Shown: positions 35,605 to 46,552 of the stretch, piece by piece
Layout of the letters: the number at the start of each line of letters is the position of its first letter
Position numbering within the stretch: position 1 is the stretch's first letter
Translations under genes and position numbers: made by a program
The notes under the pieces: model-generated
Seen by the model: the letters and a program-made list of their open reading frames with translations, nothing else
What the model was told of the DNA's origin: nothing
Database searches by the model: none
From: Stenocarpella maydis
Taxonomy: Eukaryota; Ascomycota; Sordariomycetes; Diaporthales; Diaporthaceae
NCBI GenBank assembly: GCA_002270565.1
Contig: NQMI01000139.1
Location: 55,797-119,796, forward strand
DNA: 64,000 bases
Direction: 5' to 3'

Positions 35605-37526
35605 TTACTGGATGGTCTTTTCCTCCATGCTGATGCCGTACTTGTTCTTGAGCTCGTTGAGGATGGGCTCGCACAGGCTCCACTTCATGGGGGCCAGAAC
35701 TCCCTTCTCGGAGATGGTGCCGTCAAGGACCTGCTTGACGGCGACGGCGCAGGGGACGCCGACCAGCTTGGCCATGGCCGAGTAGCCCTTGGGGTCGCCG
35801 TACTCGACCAGGGTCGAGGTGCGCGTCTCCTTGCGGCCGTTGGCGTGCTCGATTCCGAACTTGTGCTGCAAGACAACCATGTCGCGCTCGTCGCCCTCGT
35901 ACTGCATCTTCTTCTCGAGCGTCGCGCACAGCGTGTCGAGGGGGTTGCCGCGGGGTGTGATCTGCTCTTCAGAGAAGATGCCCACCCACGCCAGACCGGA
36001 CAGGATGCGGCTCTCCTCCTCGGGCGAGTTGAAGGTAGCCTTGGACAGGATAGCCTTCTTGAGGTCCTCCTCGCTGGACGACGAGGCGCCAACGATGGCC
36101 TTGGTTGCCTCCCTCCAGCTTGTAGGCTTGGAGAGCACGTCCAAGGGCGTCTCGGTCAGGAAGCCAATCTGCACCAGCGTGCGGATGAACTCGGGGAAGC
36201 CCTGGTATCGGAGGGTGCCGCGGATGATGGTCTTGGCCTCGGGGATGTTGTATCGCTCGTTGTAGGGGGTCGAGTCACGGTTGGGGTATGCGACGAATGC
36301 ATAGCCTGGGTAGATGAAGTATGGCTTCGCGGCGCCCATGAGCTCCTTGCCCGCGATCTCAACCTCCTTGCCGTCCTGCCAGTACTTGGCAGTGTTGCCC
36401 AGGGCGAGCAGCACACCGCGCGACGACCAGCTGAACTTGTATCCCAGGGGGTTGTCTGATGCCTCAGGGGCGGGGAGACCGCCGCAGTAAGACAGGAAGG
36501 AGGTGATCTTGCCTCCGGCACGGTGGACCTCCTCGATGGTCTTGACGGCCCACAGGTGGTCGACTACGCCAGGTCAGCCATCCGAGCACCAGAAACGATA
36601 TCCCGCACGGAAGGGTTCGAGCGCAACTTCACCTGCCCGCAGGTGTCCAAAGGCCGTTCTCACGAGCCGATGCCTGGGATATAGCCCACCGGCAGGTATT
36701 GTTGGGCTTCAAGTGGTATCGCCCGGGGGGGGGGGAGAGGGTGCTACTTACTACCGGGGTCGAGGCCGATCTCATTCATGACTGTGATACCGGCCTCCTT
36801 GGCGGTGGCGTCCAGCTCCAGCATGGCCGGGCTGACGTAGCTGGTGGTGACGACATGCTTCTTCTGGCGGATGGCGGACTGGATGACCTTGGCGTGGAAG
36901 GTGTAGGGGATCAGGGAGATGACGAGGTCGTGCTGTGCAACGGCGGCGTCCAGGGCCTCAGCGTCGTTGACATCGAGGGCCTGAGGCCGGGCGGTCTTGA
37001 CGCCGGCGGACAAGTGCTGGGCGGTCAGGAGGGTCCTGCAGGCTGTTGAGAAGCGGGCGAGGCCATCCGGGTTAGCCTTGGGGGCCAAGCGAGGAAGACG
37101 GATATGCGAGACTGTCACGGGTTTCGGGGAGTGCTGCAGCCAGGGTGTTGGGCTGGTCCAGGTGACCTGATGGGGCTGTACGGGTACAGACGAGGGGGGG
37201 GGAGGAGGTGTTGGGCGTACCGACAGTAACCTGAACTCCGGATTCACTCAGGATGTCCAGAGTCGGCTTTGTGACGAAGCCGGCGCCGAGCATCAGCACC
37301 TTGCTGTGAGAGGCAGGCCATGGGTTAGCCGATTGCCCCGCCTCATTCTCAAACAACAGCGCACACCACACATGATGGGCAAAGCACCATGGTGTATGAC
37401 CATCACGAGCAAGCAGGGGAGCCAGCAACACGGCCGTCAGGCGAGCAGGCAAGTCGATGATGCGTCGGAGGTGACAGCCTGCGCGTTCATTGCGACACGA
37501 GATCACACGTACTGCTGGGAAGACAT
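35605..37526 (-). CDS. LYS9: Saccharopine dehydrogenase (NADP+, L-glutamate-forming), 4 exons
   Basis: Saccharopine reductase of the fungal alpha-aminoadipate route to lysine: joins aminoadipate semialdehyde and glutamate, using NADPH, to form saccharopine. Exons (minus) 37526-37513, 37303-37221, 37042-36752 and 36563-35605 give 448 residues, the normal length. Introns are 209, 178 and 188 nt with GTACGT, GTACGC and GTAAGT donors. The Rossmann nucleotide loop LGAGFVTKPT starts at about residue 10. SLIPYTFHAKVI and TTSYVSPAM follow, then the substrate-domain block GLDPGIDHLWAVKTIEEV made across the last intron, and SYCGGLPAPEASDNPLGYKF. The first coding exon is only 14 nt (MSSQ plus part of a codon), so start choice depends on the intron 1 prediction. 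No targeting signal; cytosolic. Confidence 0.97.
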
Positions 37527-40216
37527 CTCTGCGGGAGAAATCCGTCCGGGGTGGAACGATGTTAGGGTACGGGGTCGCGGAGGATCTGGGCGCAGGACAA
37601 GAGATGGTCGGTTGGTGGGTTGATGGATTGACCTTGACGACTGAGAGCGTGGCTTGGTGAGAAGGAGATGACCGGCAGTTTGGGGTTTCCAACATCCAAG
37701 CCAGACAATACCTTTGACCGCCACTGTGGTAGTGTGCATTATCCAGTACTTTGCCGTATGCTGGTGCAAAGCTTTTGTGGTGACTCTTTTTTTCTTCCTC
37801 CTTTGCCTGTGACGCAAACCCCACGATGCCGATAACGGCGGGTTTGCCTCAGCTTGCATCACCGATTGGCGACCCCTCATCTGGATGGTACATACTGCTG
37901 GCAGTCGGCAGTCTACTAATGTACAAAGTACGTATACCAGCGGGCACGGGCAAGGCGAGCACGGACCAATTGTGCCCAAGTACCGAGCGCCGGTCACTCT
38001 CAGTCATCGCTCGCTCGCTCGCTCAGCTGATCCCAACCGAGCCAAACATAGCCTGTATTCCATGCGTGTTTGCATCAGAGATGTGGACATGGGAAAGCTA
38101 CGTATGAATACGTAGCATACTAACGCAAGGGCCACCTGGCTGACAGAACAAGAAACGAGCTCAACCATCTCTCCACCGCTAGCGGGAGCGACTCAAGGAC
38201 AAAATTTTCGGGCCCTGGTCAGGTCACTCAAGCGTACTGCCACACGCGTTCCTCGCGGGCGGGAGACTTCCGCACTACACCAACGAGGCGCGCCCCCTCT
38301 TGGGGCTCGCCCTGGACCTCCGTCTCAAGTGCCCCTCCCACATCCCTCATCCCTCTCTTCCGCGCCTCTCTCCATACCCATCCATGCGCCCACCCATGCC
38401 AAAGGAGAAGATCCCCACCTCCACCTCCACCTCACATCGGCCACGCCACACCATTACCTATGCATGCCCCATAGCGGGGCCCAGGGTCCCAGCCTCGAGG
38501 CACACCACACCCACACCCGCGCAGCGCAGAAATACGCAGTTGGGGGGAAAAAAAAAAAATGAACACAAAGTACGTACCGGCTAGGGTGATGGGCGGGCCA
38601 AAGTACCCATCCATTCCTCCCTCTTCTTCCCTGGTGTCCGCGCCTGCCCGCCTGCAAAGCAACAAAGCTGAAGGTCTCCACACCCCCAAAACTCCACCCC
38701 GACACATTGGGAAAACCGGGGCGCACAGATACACTACACGCTCAGTGTTGTACACACCAGATACACACAACCCAGACCCACACGCGCCGTGAGCAGCAGC
38801 AAAGCAACAAACGACACAAGAGAACGATCGCCCACCCCTGACGCAGCGCCTGGCCGGGGGCAGGGGTTCATTTTCGAACGGTATTTTTTTTCTTCTTCCC
38901 TTTGTTCCTCGTTCCCTGCCTAGCCCGGTACCCGCAGGGTTGCGTGCCATTTCTTCGTCAGTTGCATCCTCGCTTCTGTTGTCATCATCGTCGTGTGTTT
39001 GTGCGCGGCTCTTTTCCGGGTGTCGTGTACGTACCGCACACCTAGGTAGGTACGTACCTTTCTCTCCACACCTCGACTCGACCCCACACACACATATGTA
39101 ATGCCCCCCCATCACATCGCCCACACCCTCCTCCCCTCCGTCTCTCTTGCATTGTGCATGCATGGCATGGCATGGTAAAGGGGAGGTCCGTCCGTGGGCG
39201 GATGGATCATCAACACAAAAAGAGGGAACGGGGAACGGGGCAGGGAGGTCACGCACCGAGCCCAGCGTATTAGAAACTGACAGAAAACGAAAAAGAAAAG
39301 AGAGAACGAGACGAAAAACCCACACGCAGACCCTTTCTGCCCAATCAGAGGCCGCAGCCCCACCTCCCCTCTTTTACCGCATCAAGCAAGACGTCTCGTC
39401 TATTGCTTCCTTTCTACTGATGTCCTCTGCGTCAGTCAGTCCGCCGTGGAATGCAGGGGCAGTGCCATTTCTCGAAAATGATGGAAGAAATGTTCCAGAG
39501 AAGGGGCTTTCGACCGCGGTCTAGATCTCTCACCTGTTTTGCTCGCCACGGAAAAGGAGACGACGTCCAGTCTTTCTTGGAAGGCTGTGACATCAAAATT
39601 ATCACCCACCTTTTGGATCCGGGCGGAGCTGACTCGGTACGCAACTTGATGCTTGCACTAACACTGCATCATCGAGGATTCCAAATGGGGCCTGCAGTGT
39701 CTCTGATATGGGTCGCAATCACCATTACTCTATAGGATTCTCAAGGTGTAGAGCTGGTTGCGATTCGTGAGGGCCAGGACGTGCAGTAGTGCCGTGCCAG
39801 CGACTGTAGCCATACTACAAATGTAGCTTTGGAGTTTGGTTTTACATTCATTGGCGTGAGAGCCTCTTGTTCTTTTTAGCAGTGAGCTACGTACGCTTTG
39901 GTTTTCTTTCGACTCGCACAATCACGTCCCGCCCTGTTCACCCCCCCCCGGGAGAGCAAAATTCGTGCTCCCTTCCAGGTACCAGTAAATCATACAAAAA
40001 TCAGCAGTGTTGCTGGTTTGATCTCTCTATTGCAAAACCCAGGGGTATCGAATTTGTTCCTTTGTAAAACCGGTAAGGCCTCGTTCGTCCGTTGATGAGA
40101 ACAAAAAAGGCTGCCCCAGTGTGAACTCCGTTGGCTTTCCCATAAATTAAAAAAAAATCAAGGACTCCGGAAATGCTGCTCATAATCGTGTAATGCATCG
40201 TCGATGAGACGTCCTG
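37527..40216. other. Gene-free interval upstream of LYS9
   Basis: About 2.7 kb. The LYS9-proximal part should hold its promoter; I could not confirm Gcn4/CpcA-type TGACTCA sites at a diagnostic position. At 39036-39058 a CACCTAGGTAGGTACGTACC palindromic tract occurs. An open minus-strand frame across 38432-39325 has no motif and unusual composition, so I leave it out. Confidence 0.4.
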
Positions 40217-41311
40217 CTACTCGTCGTCGGCCGTCTCGGCCTCGCCCTCGCCATCCTCCTCCTCCTCGTCATCATCATCATCACTAACCGGTGGCTCCCA
40301 GGCATCCTCTAGCTTGAGGCCCTTTCCGGTTGGTTGGTAGTCAAAAGACGCGCCCAGGAGACCACCATGGAATGGCAGTTTCTCTGGGGGGTCGTAAAGC
40401 CCCAGGCCGATGAGGATATCTCCTTCCTCGTCCTCGTTGTTCTCGTCCAGCGATTGGAACGGGACCGACTCATCGTTCTGCAGTGCTGGCTCTGGCTGTT
40501 GAGACTTAGGCGGGTCCTCGGGCGTAGGGGGTGCCTGGGGTGCGAGACTCGCCCAGTTTGCTGGAGAGTGCGAAGTCGCGACGTAGCTTGGCAGAGGGGG
40601 GGCGCAGGAGGGTCCAGGGGTGAACGAGTACTGGGCCGGTCCAAGAGTTGACTCCGGCAAGGTGGCGGCCGCGTCTGGGGCAGAATGGTCCCAGGTAGGC
40701 GAGGAATACGTCTGGGGCACCTCATAGCTGGAATATGGGAGGTTAAGCGGCGAGAATGACGAAGCCGGGGAGCTGTACGCCGAGTAGGCGGCGGGTGTGG
40801 GAGGGAACTGCACTGGCGCGGGGGTAGCAGTAGGGGCGGGAGTGTAGCAATCCACCTCGCAGTACGACGGGAAGGGGTACTGGGTTGGTTGCGTCGATAC
40901 TGGCGGCATATATTGCTGGGTCTGCGCCATGGTCGATGGGTGCCAGCTGACTGGACGCGGAGCCTTCTTGGCCGGCTCGTAGTAGGCGTTGCCACAGTTG
41001 TCAGGGCCGGGCGTGAGCATGTATGGTTGTTCCATCACTTGTTGTGCTCGTTGGATAAAGGCCGGGTCGTTCATCAATGTCCGTCGACGTTGCTGCATCA
41101 GCGAGTTGCGGGGGCTGTTGCTGGCGCTGGAAGGTTTGGCGACTCTCATGGCGGATCCAGTGTGAGCACCGTTCGACCCCCTCGAATATCTCCTGCTGGA
41201 TGATGCTGCCATCTGCCTGGAGAGGTCTTCGAGGAATGTGTCCTGGGTATACTGAGCAAGAGGGTAGGACGGTACGCCAGGGAGGCTGGCTCCGACGTAG
41301 GAGTGCATCAT
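40217..41311 (-). CDS. Disordered fungal protein with acidic C-terminus (364 aa)
   Basis: Single-exon gene of unknown function. The N-terminus MMHSYVGASLPG is followed by basic/Ser-rich sequence (MAASSSRRYSRGSN, NSPRNSLMQQRRRTLMND) and a short helix FIQRAQQVMEQPY. A long Pro/Ser/Tyr/Thr-rich region with many SP/TP sites (about residues 120-290) comes next. The C-terminal part has the best-defined blocks, ILIGLGLYDPPEK (about 299-311) and GKGLKLEDAWEPPVS (about 329-343), ending in an almost uninterrupted Asp/Glu run. The GLGLYDPPEK and GKGLKLEDAWEPP blocks recall a family of Pezizomycotina hypothetical proteins; nuclear or signalling roles are possible but unsupported. The second Met, one codon in, is an equally good start. 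Confidence 0.72.
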   Translation of the reverse strand: MMHSYVGASLPGVPSYPLAQYTQDTFLEDLSRQMAASSSRRYSRGSNGAHTGSAMRVAKPSSASNSPRNSLMQQRRRTLMNDPAFIQRAQQVMEQPYMLTPGPDNCGNAYYEPAKKAPRPVSWHPSTMAQTQQYMPPVSTQPTQYPFPSYCEVDCYTPAPTATPAPVQFPPTPAAYSAYSSPASSFSPLNLPYSSYEVPQTYSSPTWDHSAPDAAATLPESTLGPAQYSFTPGPSCAPPLPSYVATSHSPANWASLAPQAPPTPEDPPKSQQPEPALQNDESVPFQSLDENNEDEEGDILIGLGLYDPPEKLPFHGGLLGASFDYQPTGKGLKLEDAWEPPVSDDDDDEEEEDGEGEAETADDE

Positions 41312-44300
41312 CTTGATAATGTTGTGTTCGTTGGCGAGGTTGTGGGTGGTGTGTGTTGTGTTGACAAGAGACTGAGGTTGAGAGGCATGGGGCGCCGTAG
41401 TCTATTAGTATGTGGCATCGTGATGGGTGTCAAGGCAGATCGAGGTCTGACTGCTTATTATGGAATGGGTCGGTCATAAAGGAGAGGGCGAGCGTTGAGA
41501 CAGGGACAGGGAAGCAAAGGGGCCATGTGGAATGGTTCGAAGGATACATCGAAGCTAGTTCGGGCAGGAGTGACATTGCCGTATTGGCACGGAGAATCAA
41601 AAAGTAGTGAGTAGGGGACGGGGGGCCATTTGGCATGTGGATGTCTAGGTGGGAGGTATCATGGGGTCAAGGGGTGGATGCGTCGGGTCAAAGAGAGAGA
41701 GCTTGCATGTCGTGAAGGATTGGCCGCCTGCGTCATATGGGGTTTGCAGGGATTATTGTTCTGTGCTGCTTGTGTCCTAGCGGCAGCTGGGGGGTGGTAA
41801 GGCGACTGCCACATTCGGCACAAGGCCGATGGAAGCAGGAAGGGACAAGCCTACAAGCAGTAGCCCTGTCAAGCGTGGTGTGAGGTGAAGCGGGCCAAGC
41901 TGAGGTGAACGATGTACCATAGCACACACCCGTATCCATGTACCTGGACAAAGACATTTTGGTTTGGCCTCTGCGTGCTGCGGCTCCGAACCGTTGGATG
42001 TTGCCTGACGAGGGAGAGTTTGGCCTTGGACGGCCCAAGAGGCCTGCGTACGCAAGCAGGAGGCGGGCCAGAGGCGGGCCAGAGGCATACACAGGCGCAC
42101 CGAGATGGTACCTTTTCCGAGGCGTCTCAGCCGCCCGTGCTGCTTGCAAGAGCCGGCTGTCTGTGCAGCGAGCGTACATTGTAGCCCACAAGCCGCGGTA
42201 CGAAACGGGACACCTCTAGGTCGGTGTAAGACAGGTCGCGGAGGGGGGCAATCAGGACGCGAGATTGCCTGAGCGAAAAGGCGGTAGGTTGCTCTGGCGC
42301 ATGAGCAGTTTGGCGTATCCCTGAGGCTCACGATGTCAATGGTACCGGTATTTCATGGCCGGAGGAGCGACCCCAGTCGACGGTTGGATCTGGGAATGTT
42401 TTGATTGGAACCCGCCCCTGGGGATAGAGGAAACGCACATGCAGCGTGGTATGGGCCATCTGCTAGACAGAGCAAGGGCTGCCGGGGCCAGGCCTGGCGC
42501 CCCGTCCGTTCGGCACCATCAATTTGGCAGAGACCGTGTGAGGTGTGTCTGTCTGTGGGGCTCAGTCAAGCGGGGCTGTAGTGGTACGGAGGTACGGAGG
42601 TACGAGGTTTGGACGACGGCACCGGGCCGGGATGTCTAGAGACCAAAGGCGAAGAATGAAGCCGCTGGGCCTGAGAGCATTCTCGCGGCTCAGAGTCCGT
42701 CCCGAGGTGGTCCCACGTATCAGAACTCGAGACCAGCCATGAGGAAGATAGCCTTTGCCCCTTTGCCCAATGGTGACACCGCCCTGCGAGCAAGGACAGG
42801 TGAGCCAGGCTTCAAGAATTTTGAACGCAGTGATCCATCCAAAAACGGCTGCATGCAAGGATGTTGGCATGTGGGATGGCGGGCAAGGGGTGAGGAGCCA
42901 GAAGCCCTTGCCCAGGCCCCGGGGGGGGTTGCATCTGGGTCGGATGGAGTTGAGATGCAGATGCAGATGGGGACATGACGGTGGGGGACTGGGACCTCGG
43001 GAATGGGAACGATGGGTTGGTAGGGGGTGTGGGGGCGTGCATGAGGAAGACGCCCCGGGGGGGCGTGGGCTTTGCCAACCTGACACCACGAAGGCAGCGC
43101 GCCAGGGAATCGTCAGGCAAAGACATGGAAATGAAACCCGTGCCAACTGGCCGCCCCGGCGTGAGACTTGTCAACGAACAGGGGGTCGGTGCAGTCATGA
43201 TGGTGCCGCAGTTATGGATGTGCTTCTGGCGAATTCGATACTTTGCAGGGTTGGAGGGAAGATCCCCTCGATCGTGGAAAAGATCACCGGTTTCTGTTTT
43301 TACCACGTCAATGGTCGTGATGACTGGGGCCCCTGGGGACCTTGGGCCAACCCATAGCCCTGCGCCCTGGCACACCCAGACCCTGGCCGTCGACAACAAC
43401 GCCATGATGAGACTTCTCCCAGGAACAGAACTGTGGGCCGCTGCACCGCACCCCAAGAGGCTGCAAGAAGGCCGCCAGGCCGCGCCGCAAGCAAGCCTCC
43501 GCCGGTGAGCTGAGCCCTGAAGCAGGCCGCTTGGCGCCGTGACGGGGACAGGACAAGGTCCAGGAGGGGACGTCTCTTTCCAATGTCGTATTGTCGTCCG
43601 AGATGGGGTTCGCTCGCGTTTTCGTCTTGCGAGGTGTGTTTCTCGGGAGTCGGGAAGCGCACAGCACAAAACGACAAATCACCAGGAGCAATGTTGTCTA
43701 GGTGATGTCTGAGAGCACAATGGCGGCCATCCCTGGAGTATGCAACCTAAGCAAGTGCTGGATGCAGGCTGGCGCCGTCGATGGGCTGGGTGGCCAGGGT
43801 TGGTGATGACGGGCCGAGGGCCAGTCAGTCAGAGATGCAAGCCATGAGATTCTCCTGGGCCCGCCTGCAACCATGCAAAATTGCGCGCGGCGCGCAGTGA
43901 GTGCACAAAAGTACGTACCCCCTAACTACGCAGCAGCTTTACGGGCCCTGCGACGTCGTAAGTTACGGGGCACGCCCCCCTCTAAGCCATGCTTGGGTGG
44001 CAACCTCAGCCTAAGCAGCCTCGACTCTGGTGGGATCAATGGGATCGGACCATGTACATTAGTAGTGCCTGCTGCTACTGCGGCTGCCGCTCGCTGCGGT
44101 GTCTGGGTGTCAGAGCGTGTGGGTTCTCTCTGTCGCTGGCACCTCGGTCCTGCAGTCCTGGAGGAGCTGGCACGATGCACATCGCATCGGAACAACACCT
44201 GACGCCCCAAGGCCTGACACACCCACTAAGCGAGACGAATCTCATCCGCCCGTAGGGGGTGCCACCTTAGTGGCGGGGCGGCACCTTGGTTCGGACTCAG

Positions 44301-45699
44301 TTGCCCACGCCTGCATGCGTCCTTGATTGTCGCTCGTGTCGCTGGCCACAATCTATTACGCGTCGTGGGCAGGGCAGCCCAGGCCGCCTTTGCCGAGTCC
44401 AGAAGTCAGTCTCGTGTGTTGTACAGCAGCCGTATGATGGGATAGTCAGTGGAGGAGGGAGGAGTCTCGTAGCGTAGAATTGGTGATGAGCTGGCCGCCC
44501 CGTGCCCGTGTCCCATCGTCTGAGCCTGACAGCCCTGACAGGTCAGATCCCCTCTCTGCGGCTTCCGTCAAGAATGTAGGCGGGAACAGTCGCACCACAG
44601 TAATAAGCCGTACATGGTGCATGGCGCACCGGTACGTAGACTATACAGACGACCAGCAATGGCAGACTTGTACTAGTAGACAGGCGGCCGTGTAGAGGCG
44701 GAGGCTGATGACCATCAAAGGCTGGCGCCGGGAGGCAGCATCAGCGCAGGCAGCAAGATCTGGCCATCAGTGCGACCTGCCTGCGGAGGAGAGATGCTCG
44801 TGATTGTTTCGGCTCGCATCCACCCCTCGCGGTCGCAAATGCACGGGTCAGGCCAGGACAGGGAGGCTCAAGTGCAACGCCGGGTCTGCGTTTGTTCTTT
44901 TTGTTGCGCTCAGGTTGGGCTGGCCGGGTGGTCTCGGCTTTTTGCGGGGCGACCTGGGGGGCCGCTTCACAGACCCGTCTCATTTTAGGGGCAGGCGTGG
45001 GTTGTTTCTCATAGAGTTTCGCGATCCCACATATATTACTGCGCGGTGTGATCATGGGCGTGAGGAGCAGAGCGTGAGCTCGGCGGCCGGGAAAACAGAG
45101 GGAGCTGCCGGGTCGGCGTGTGTGTGCTGGGCCACGTAAGGGGGGTCTGGTCACTGGACGCGGTCACGGTAGTGTACCTGGTAGTGCGAGGGCCGGGCGG
45201 ACGGGGTGTGAAGGCGGTGACAGAGGATCGAGCTGTGGGTGTGCTGGTTTGTGTGGGTGTGAGCGTGTTTGGTACGGTCCGGTATGGTTTGGTCGCGCTG
45301 GGCCAGGGTACGGACGTTGCTGATCTTTGCGTGATGCATGCCAATCAGGGTAGGTAGGCCCGAAAGATGAGCAGACCAGGGGGGTGTGAGAGAGAGACAC
45401 AGGCCAAGCCCCGAGAGGCGAGGTCGAAAGTGTACACTAAAAGTAGGATGGTATTGAATAAACACACGCCCCCGTAGAGAGACAGACAAAGCGCCCGCCC
45501 GCCCTGGCTCGGAGCACCACCGTAGCAGTTCCGCCTGGGGCAGGCCCTTGGCCGGGGGGCAGGCGCGATACGTTGCCCTGGCCTGTGTGGGAAGGGAGGG
45601 CGTTTCGCTGGCTCTTGGTTGCTACCCGAGGCGGAAATGGAATGGACCTGCACCTAAGCCATGGACAAAAATAAAGAAGTTCTCCTCGCTCTCGCCCTT

Positions 45700-45800
45700 G
45701 CCCTGCTTTTGCCTGGCCCTGCCCTGCCCTTGCCTTTGCCTTTGCCTTGCCTTGCCTTGCCTTGCCTTGCCTTGCCTCGCCTTGCCTTACTTGGCCTGGC
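45700..45800. repeat. CCTTG pentanucleotide repeat
   Basis: Variants GCCCT and GCCTTT lead into about eight perfect CCTTG units, leaving a strand-asymmetric pyrimidine-rich tract of about 100 bases. Several frames are open through it for compositional reasons only. Confidence 0.9.
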
Positions 45801-46075
45801 CCCTGCCAGCCTCGCAACCTTGGTGCTACGGGCACCAGCCAGAAAGCCAGGCGACTCCATGCCCGAGTGTGGGCTACCATTGCACTGTCGTACTATGTAC
45901 TATGTGCATTGTACTTACCTAGGTATTCATTTGGTGCGTGCAGGTGGCAGCCGGCATACAATCTAGTGCAGCGCACAAAGTACGAAGTACAACATAGTGT
46001 ACATAGTATACAGTAGGCAGGTATCATACGTATGCTCCCCACAACCTGGCCAGAGGAGCATCATCATCCCTGGGG

Positions 46076-46102
46076 AGTGACTGACTGACTGACTACTGAC
46101 TG
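46076..46102. repeat. GACT tetranucleotide repeat
   Basis: About six GACT units with one interruption. Confidence 0.8.
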
Positions 46103-46490
46103 GCTTATTGACAGACAATCTGGCTGTTACGAAAGGTGTGCCACCATCTTTTTTCTTTTTCGGAGTCCAAGCCCAGCTCCCAAGCCACCCACGCTTACGC
46201 AGCACAGACCTGGGCCGACCTGCTGTGCCACTGTTACACGTGCTGCTGCACTCGCTTACTATAGTAGCATTATGCTATGTAGTGTAGGAGCGTGAGTGAG
46301 GGAGACCATTGACATCTGGTGGGTGCACACACTCCCGGCGTGGTGAACAGATGGTGTTCTAATATGTTTTCCGTGTCTCGAGCGCCCCCCCTCATTCGCC
46401 CTTTGGCGGGGGGGTTGCTTGACCGTTGACGCGCTGACGCCCCCCTTTTCTTTATCCACAATGTTTTAGCGGAGCTGTACCTTCCCAATC

Positions 46491-46552
46491 GCACCCGCAC
46501 CCGCACTTGCACTTGCACTCGCACTTGCACACTCGCACTTGCATTCGCGCCT
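46491..46552. repeat. Hexanucleotide repeat (CGCACY/TTGCAC)
   Basis: About ten imperfect units alternating CGCACC, TTGCAC and TCGCAC. Confidence 0.85.

Noticed and set aside
38432..39325. 297-codon open frame on the minus strand
   Set aside because: No recognisable domain, odd composition with Phe/Cys/Arg/Gly runs, overlaps microsatellite-like and poly-A sequence, and no neighbouring splice-compatible exons.
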